Shown piece after piece: positions 34,463-38,672 of a stretch of DNA of 38,672 nucleotides (its first letter is position 1; each line of letters opens with the position of its first letter). The position numbers were made by a program, and so were the translations under genes. Origin of the DNA: Candidatus Melainabacteria bacterium. Its GTDB lineage: Bacteria; Cyanobacteriota; Vampirovibrionia; Obscuribacterales; Obscuribacteraceae. The notes beneath the pieces are model-generated. The model had not been told where the DNA came from, searched no databases, and saw nothing but the letters and a program-made list of their open reading frames with translations. The stretch spans positions 1,126 through 39,797 of the forward strand of contig PLXC01000041.1 of the NCBI GenBank assembly GCA_003151275.1. Reading direction: 5' to 3'.

Positions 34463-35284
34463 TTAAGTTTTGTCGGACAATTTGGGACGCAAATCGGTGA
34501 TACTGCCGTCGGTGCGCTGCCAGGTTGAACCGAAAATACCTCTATTAACAAGTTCTTCGTACACGGTGAAGACGCATTTCCCCGGTCCAACTCCCGCCTC
34601 ATCGAGCAAAGGCTGAGTCCATTTCCGCAGTGTGGCAATGCGCGGAGCACTACCGGTGACAACCCAAATCGGAAAACCTGTTTTCAAGAATGCTTTTATC
34701 TTCGGCTCCCAATGCCGGGTTTGCCTGAAGTTCCCCGTGTCAATTTCTAAAAGGACTTTGATCGGCTCCAGTCCTGGATACCGAAATGATATGGTCGCGT
34801 CAGCCTGCTCTTCCAAATTGGTCAAATCGCCTGCTAGCTCTTTCCAAAATTCGCGCCCGGTAGTGAATTCCAGATCGAGTAAAAGGCTCTTATTCTCTGC
34901 CTCTTCCATGGCTAGCCGAACATCGACAAGGCGGAGAAAGTGCTCTTTGTGGTAAGTGTGTGGGGGTCCGGTAGGAATTGATTCCCAGGAAATACCGCGA
35001 TTTTGCTCAAGCGCCTTGGCGCCGGCAGTGGTGAGGAAATAAATCAGTTCGGGACGTCCGCGTCCTTCCATGCGACCACTTGATGTCGATCCAGTAAAGC
35101 CCGCCTGTTGCAAGCGCCGCAATCTCTTCCTGGCCGTCTCATAACTTATGTCCGGAAAGCAGAGTTTGGCAAGTTGACTGGAGGCAACTGTCCTGTGCAA
35201 ATAAAGCTGAACCAACGCCCAGATGTCCCGCTGCATGAGCACCAAACTCTTCTTTTTGGGTTTGGGTTTAGCGAGTCTATCCAT
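34463..35284 (-). CDS. Replication-relaxation (Replic_Relax, MobC-like) winged-helix protein
   Basis: The protein has 273 residues from ATG 35284, the start of MDRLAKPKPKKK; a TTG at 35368 is in frame but has no ribosome site. An N-terminal winged helix (DIWALVQLYLHRTVASSQLA, then DISYETARKRLRRLQQAGF, then GRGRPELIYFLTTAGAKAL) is followed by an acidic nuclease-like domain: TYHKEHFLRLVDVRLAM, then EEQADATISFRYPG, then KVLLEIDTGNFRQTRHWEPKIKAF. This order is typical of the replication-relaxation family, which occurs beside TraG/VirD4 ATPases in conjugative and mobilisable elements and is thought to help relax or process the origin. The E/D-x-E-x-D pattern suggests a PD-(D/E)XK-like core. Confidence 0.75.
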   Translation of the reverse strand: MDRLAKPKPKKKSLVLMQRDIWALVQLYLHRTVASSQLAKLCFPDISYETARKRLRRLQQAGFTGSTSSGRMEGRGRPELIYFLTTAGAKALEQNRGISWESIPTGPPHTYHKEHFLRLVDVRLAMEEAENKSLLLDLEFTTGREFWKELAGDLTNLEEQADATISFRYPGLEPIKVLLEIDTGNFRQTRHWEPKIKAFLKTGFPIWVVTGSAPRIATLRKWTQPLLDEAGVGPGKCVFTVYEELVNRGIFGSTWQRTDGSITDLRPKLSDKT

Positions 35285-35521
35285 AAGGCAAGGATCCCTG
35301 AGAGATGCATGTCGAGGGGTGCAACACGTGACAAGTTCGGCTTGCCGATTTACTACCCCACAAATCAATTGTAATGCAACTATTCGCGAACTAACCGAAT
35401 AAATGCGAATTATGCAAAATCATTTCCATCTTTGCAATAATCGGAAGACCCAGCCCGCCCAAGGGTGCTGCCATTTGCCGCCTGCTTTTAAGCACAACCA
35501 ATCTCAATCTCTCATCTACAG

Positions 35522-35932
35522 CTACTTCAAATTGAGCAACTCCGCTTGCTGAACAGCGTTGATTGCTGGCCCAGCTCCGCCTAACACTGCGGTTCCCATA
35601 CTGATTCGAGCCGCAACTCTCGCGTTCAAGTCAATCTTTTCCGCTACACTACCGGATCCAATATCGGACCAACCGCGTCTCAATACTAGGGCAGCAATCG
35701 TATCATCACCTTTGTCCATAGAAAACTCGATAATGGGAAGTGTGTTTGGGGAAAGGTTATCCTGTTTGATTTGGCGCATGACCGCAGCTAAGTGCGCAGG
35801 ATCTCTTTCCAGCTGGAATACCTCTTCTAGAATTGCCCGTTCAGCTCTTCCGTCTCCGCGCTGCTCATGCAGAGCATCCTTGGACAGACGTTCGATTTTA
35901 GTTGCTTCTTGTTTTGGGTCGAATTCAGGCAT
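35522..35932 (-). CDS. Small hypothetical protein in mobile module
   Basis: The protein has 136 residues from ATG 35932 with GAGG eight bases upstream. It is helical and charged: EATKIERLSKDALHEQRGDG, then ILEEVFQLERDPAHLAAVMR, then SMDKGDDTIAALVLRRGW. The C-terminus is glycine/alanine-rich (MGTAVLGGAGPAINAVQQAE). No signal peptide and no recognised family. A plus-strand frame over the same bases (35559-36017) is longer but rich in S, R and P and reads as a shadow. Composition resembles short orphan proteins rather than an enzyme. Confidence 0.62.
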   Translation of the reverse strand: MPEFDPKQEATKIERLSKDALHEQRGDGRAERAILEEVFQLERDPAHLAAVMRQIKQDNLSPNTLPIIEFSMDKGDDTIAALVLRRGWSDIGSGSVAEKIDLNARVAARISMGTAVLGGAGPAINAVQQAELLNLK

Positions 35933-36000
35933 TCAAATACCTCAGCGTAGGATCGTTGGGGGGATATGGAGAATCTATCCGGATGTCCCGAATTTTGGAC

Positions 36001-36328
36001 ATGCAAACCCTAATTAATTACACCGAAGAGACGACCGTCATGCTGCCGGTGCTACTACCTCGATGTTGCCCACAAGCGCGGACTTTGGACCGAAGCTAAA
36101 AATACGGGCGGCTTCCTCCAAGATGAAGAATGGCTCAAATCCATGCCGAATGTGACGCCGCTAGGCCAGAGGGATATCAACGATCATCAATGCAGGGGCT
36201 GGAAGTTGACTATTTCGACCAGCGAAACCGAGCTTTGGTTTGCAACTGACGCGGGCTGTCTAGTTTGCGCTGTCAATAAAGACTTTCCGCAACTGTCCGT
36301 CAATCAGGCTGGACACAGCGTCTCGTGA
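36001..36328 (+). pseudogene. Possible frameshifted gene remnant
   Basis: From ATG 36001 the frame reads QTLINYTEETTVMLP, and near 36045 coding character moves to another frame: YYLDVAHKRGLWTEAKNTGG, then QDEEWLKSMPNVTPLG and GWKLTISTSETELWFATDAG, ending at TGA 36326-36328. The second frame has no start codon before ATG 36143, so it looks like the body of a gene broken by a frameshift; the only intact piece would be a 61-residue product from 36143. The remaining parts of this 545-base interval (35933-36000 and 36329-36477) hold nothing I can support. The protein family is not recognised. Confidence 0.35.
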
Positions 36329-36477
36329 AATTTAGCGACAAGCCTTTGTTAGAAAATTCGTTTAGCACCAGTGAATATCACTTCGATCACTTGTAATTTT
36401 CGGACATCAGTCTTGTTCTTACGTTTTACCGCTATCCAGGTCTATATTCCCGTTTGCGCACGTGAGAATCGTCACTT

Positions 36478-38672
36478 CTAGAACTCCACGCTGCTCGGCT
36501 TAGCGCCGCCTTTCTTCTCTTGTTGTGGCTGTTGTGGCGTGTAGCCTAAACGTGATGGGTCGAGATTGAAGCTCGTCATCGGTTGACGCTGACCACCTTG
36601 AATTACTCCGGGTTGAACACCAGGTTGTTGATAGGCGGAACCAGAAAGCGCTTGTTGTGCGGCTTCTGCAATTTGTGATGGACTTTGAAACGGTGATGGT
36701 TTGCGCACCGGGGCTGTCGGGCGTTGCGGAATTTCAGCAGTCGGCGCGGCAAAACCTGGCATAGCAGGAACTCCAGCGGGAGCGGCATATTGTCCTACGC
36801 CTGCAGCAACTGGTTGCGGAGCTGCTTGAGGTACCGAGATTGTTTGGTGAGCTGGCTGATTGAGCACAATTGCCGAAGTTCCAAGTTCAACTTGTGGTTG
36901 TGGTGCACTGGCACCCTGAGCTGGTCCAATGAACTGTCCGCATTCAATACAGAACTTACCTTTACCAGCTGCCTTGTTGCACGTTGGACAGATGCGTCCA
37001 CCGGCTCCGGCTGCAGCGGCGGGTGCGACTGACGCTCCTGGAGTGGCGAATGATGGCATCGGTGGTGGTGTCGCAGGTGCGCCTGGGAATGGTGGCAACG
37101 ATTGCGCAATTCCATTTGCAGCTTGAGCGGCAGCCATTCCTGGCATTTCGCCCATCGCGAACTCTGGTGGTGTCATGTCTGGCATTGGCTCGGCGCCTAT
37201 GTCCCCACCCGGAGTCGGCTTTCTGCTCGACACATTGTGGAGCAAGTGGAGTCTGGCGATTTCTTCAATACCGCGCAGGTCAACCATAAGTGGCTTCACT
37301 TCACCAAACTCAGGGTCACCGGCTGGAGCCAGATAAACAAGAGCGTGGTGTTTTTCCATCCGCTTGATTGAGTCTGTATCGACTCGCGCTACAACTTGTT
37401 GTGAGTGAATTCTGTTCCAGCTGGTCGGGAAAATACCGAAACCAGTCGCCATATAGTGGTCCGAAATACCGGGAACTACGACAGCATGTTTGCCAATTTC
37501 TTGGGAGAAGAAGGCCGCTGTGGTTTCGTCTGCATTGTGCAAGCAAACACGAATCGCTGAGTTGGAGAAGATTGTTTTGATTTCCGATCCACCAGACCCG
37601 CTGCCGGCCGCATCCTTACTGCTACCGCCGCCACCGCTTATTTGCGAGATGTTCTGCAAGATAACTGTCAGTCCGCCGTTGGCACCACGGACGATGGCTG
37701 ACAATCTGCCTGCCAGATCGATGTTCAATGTTTGATATTCATCAAAGAACGCGAACAATGGAAGCACTGATTTTGTACCGTATCTGGTGTGCAACGCTTG
37801 TTGCAGTTGATAGACGAAGCATGCCGCCAACGATTCAGCGTCTGGACCTAACGATGCTGGGGCACCGAAGATGAGCACTGTGGGGTGGTGCATGGAAGCT
37901 TTGATGTCAACGTTCGATTGCTCAGTAACGCGCAGAACCCCAGGGTTCTTGAACATTCTCAAACGACCGCGAACGCCCTGAATATTCTTGTCCCAATCTG
38001 TATCCGTGCGGATGATTGACGACAACATCTGGGTTAGCTCGCTCAATTCAGATGAGTCGACTGCAGGATTATTCTTCAAACGACGTAGTGATTCAACGAT
38101 GTTCCGACGATTGTTGACCAGGCGCATCAAACCACGTGGGTTGCATGGCAGTGGTGTCACTTCTGCAGCTTGACCATTCTCGTCTTCGCTGGAAACCGAG
38201 ATGGCACCCCATTTGAGAAGTTGTGTCAGACCATAGATGTAACCGTGATCTCGTTCTGCCCAATGTTGTTCTTCTGGTGGCAGGGAGTTTACGTCTTGAA
38301 CAATTGACGACGCGAATTCGACAGCTGAGAGATCGATCGGATTCCAGTGAATTGAATTTGCGTCTAACGGGTTGAAGTAGAGCGTGTCGAAACCGGCATG
38401 TTCAGCTTCAGGCAAGATTGTATATTTGAAACCTTCACGTCTTTCGTCGAGGTTAGGGTCGTTGGCTTTAGCTTCAAGAGCGATGATCACGCAAGGCTTA
38501 GCGAGCAAAGCTTTGATTACGGCTCTCATCAAGGTGGTTTTACCTGAACCAGACGGAGCTACGATGAACATGTTTTTGTTAGGTAGTCTGCCCATCGGAA
38601 TCGTCACGGGCAAGTGCGTGCGCGCCAGGAATCCGAACGGAAGCACAGTGCCGTCTTGTTCGGTCCAAGTGG
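36478..38672 (-). CDS. VirD4/TraG-type conjugative coupling ATPase with C-terminal zinc ribbon (N-terminus beyond window)
   Basis: The frame is open to the right edge, so the protein is longer than the ~730 residues visible. Residues preceding GTG 38646 (TEQDGTV) continue the same domain. Walker A is IVAPSGSGKTT, Walker B is LFAFFDEYQTL, and the region between (PLDANSIHWNPIDL) matches TraG/VirD4-like ATPases that recruit DNA-protein complexes to a type IV secretion channel. NSAIRVCLHNADETTAAFFS and GNHAL-type segments fit the same fold. The C-terminal 220 residues are proline/alanine/glutamine-rich and hold a zinc ribbon, RICPTCNKAAGKGKFCIECG (C-x2-C-x(10)-C-x2-C), which usual coupling proteins lack. 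Membrane helices, if any, would lie upstream of the window. Confidence 0.85.
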   Translation of the reverse strand, partial: TWTEQDGTVLPFGFLARTHLPVTIPMGRLPNKNMFIVAPSGSGKTTLMRAVIKALLAKPCVIIALEAKANDPNLDERREGFKYTILPEAEHAGFDTLYFNPLDANSIHWNPIDLSAVEFASSIVQDVNSLPPEEQHWAERDHGYIYGLTQLLKWGAISVSSEDENGQAAEVTPLPCNPRGLMRLVNNRRNIVESLRRLKNNPAVDSSELSELTQMLSSIIRTDTDWDKNIQGVRGRLRMFKNPGVLRVTEQSNVDIKASMHHPTVLIFGAPASLGPDAESLAACFVYQLQQALHTRYGTKSVLPLFAFFDEYQTLNIDLAGRLSAIVRGANGGLTVILQNISQISGGGGSSKDAAGSGSGGSEIKTIFSNSAIRVCLHNADETTAAFFSQEIGKHAVVVPGISDHYMATGFGIFPTSWNRIHSQQVVARVDTDSIKRMEKHHALVYLAPAGDPEFGEVKPLMVDLRGIEEIARLHLLHNVSSRKPTPGGDIGAEPMPDMTPPEFAMGEMPGMAAAQAANGIAQSLPPFPGAPATPPPMPSFATPGASVAPAAAAGAGGRICPTCNKAAGKGKFCIECGQFIGPAQGASAPQPQVELGTSAIVLNQPAHQTISVPQAAPQPVAAGVGQYAAPAGVPAMPGFAAPTAEIPQRPTAPVRKPSPFQSPSQIAEAAQQALSGSAYQQPGVQPGVIQGGQRQPMTSFNLDPSRLGYTPQQPQQEKKGGAKPSSVEF

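Noticed and set aside
35559..36017. Plus-strand frame of 152 codons
   Set aside because: It mirrors the 136-residue minus-strand gene, which has a proper GAGG site, and its S/R/P-rich product is typical of antisense shadows.

Overview
The window looks like a chromosomal segment, with a conjugation-type accessory module at its right end, from a Gram-negative-type (diderm) bacterium of moderate GC content. Signs are a Tat-exported copper enzyme, a MacB/LolD-type ABC pair, many secreted PDZ, TPR and repeat proteins, and frequent TTG start codons. Very large helical/FHA proteins, tandem paralogue families and eukaryote-like modules (annexin-like repeats, calpain/papain-like peptidases) remind me of non-photosynthetic cyanobacterial relatives such as the Obscuribacter/Melainabacteria group. 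That assignment is a low-confidence guess; no rRNA or marker gene is present.

Layout. 1-4.4 kb: the tail of an Opp/Dpp-type ABC ATPase, a cytoplasmic HExxH metallopeptidase-like protein, a secreted von Willebrand A protein with an apparently truncated C-terminus, a solitary MazF/PemK-type toxin and an MBL-fold hydrolase. 4.5-8.9 kb: a tight three-gene operon coding for a Tat-exported NosZ-fold copper protein that resembles thiocyanate dehydrogenase, an FtsX/MacB permease, and a LolD-like ATPase fused to a membrane anchor and an extra domain. 8.9-16.7 kb: a 0.9 kb spacer with hairpins, then a 2093-residue protein (annexin-like helical repeats, hydrophobic segment, two FHA domains, YD-like repeats, C-terminal papain/calpain-like peptidase) and a small partner gene. 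16.7-20.6 kb: an SGNH-like protein, a compact multi-hairpin element that may be a structured RNA, a small membrane protein, a PEBP protein, a PfkB kinase and a secreted PDZ protein.

20.8-28.7 kb: three tandem paralogues of about 845 residues, each with a signal peptide and each made of three divergent copies of one ~250-residue module, so nine modules in a row. A strongly conserved 30-38 bp element precedes each gene. I do not recognise the family; this and the 2093-residue protein are the best candidates for something undescribed. 28.8-32.9 kb: minus-strand secreted or anchored proteins (GATase-like fold, TPR, PDZ, calpain-like peptidase), the last two translationally coupled. 33-38.7 kb: a mobile-element-type module with a primase-like protein, a replication-relaxation-type winged-helix protein, a small unknown protein, a frameshifted remnant, and a VirD4/TraG-type coupling ATPase with a zinc ribbon that runs off the right edge.

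How genes may work together: the copper enzyme and its ABC pair are co-transcribed, so the transporter probably matures or supplies the enzyme, as NosDFY does for NosZ (inference). The PDZ/calpain pair, the FHA/peptidase giant and the triplicated secreted family suggest an elaborate envelope-protein programme, but no substrates can be named from sequence.
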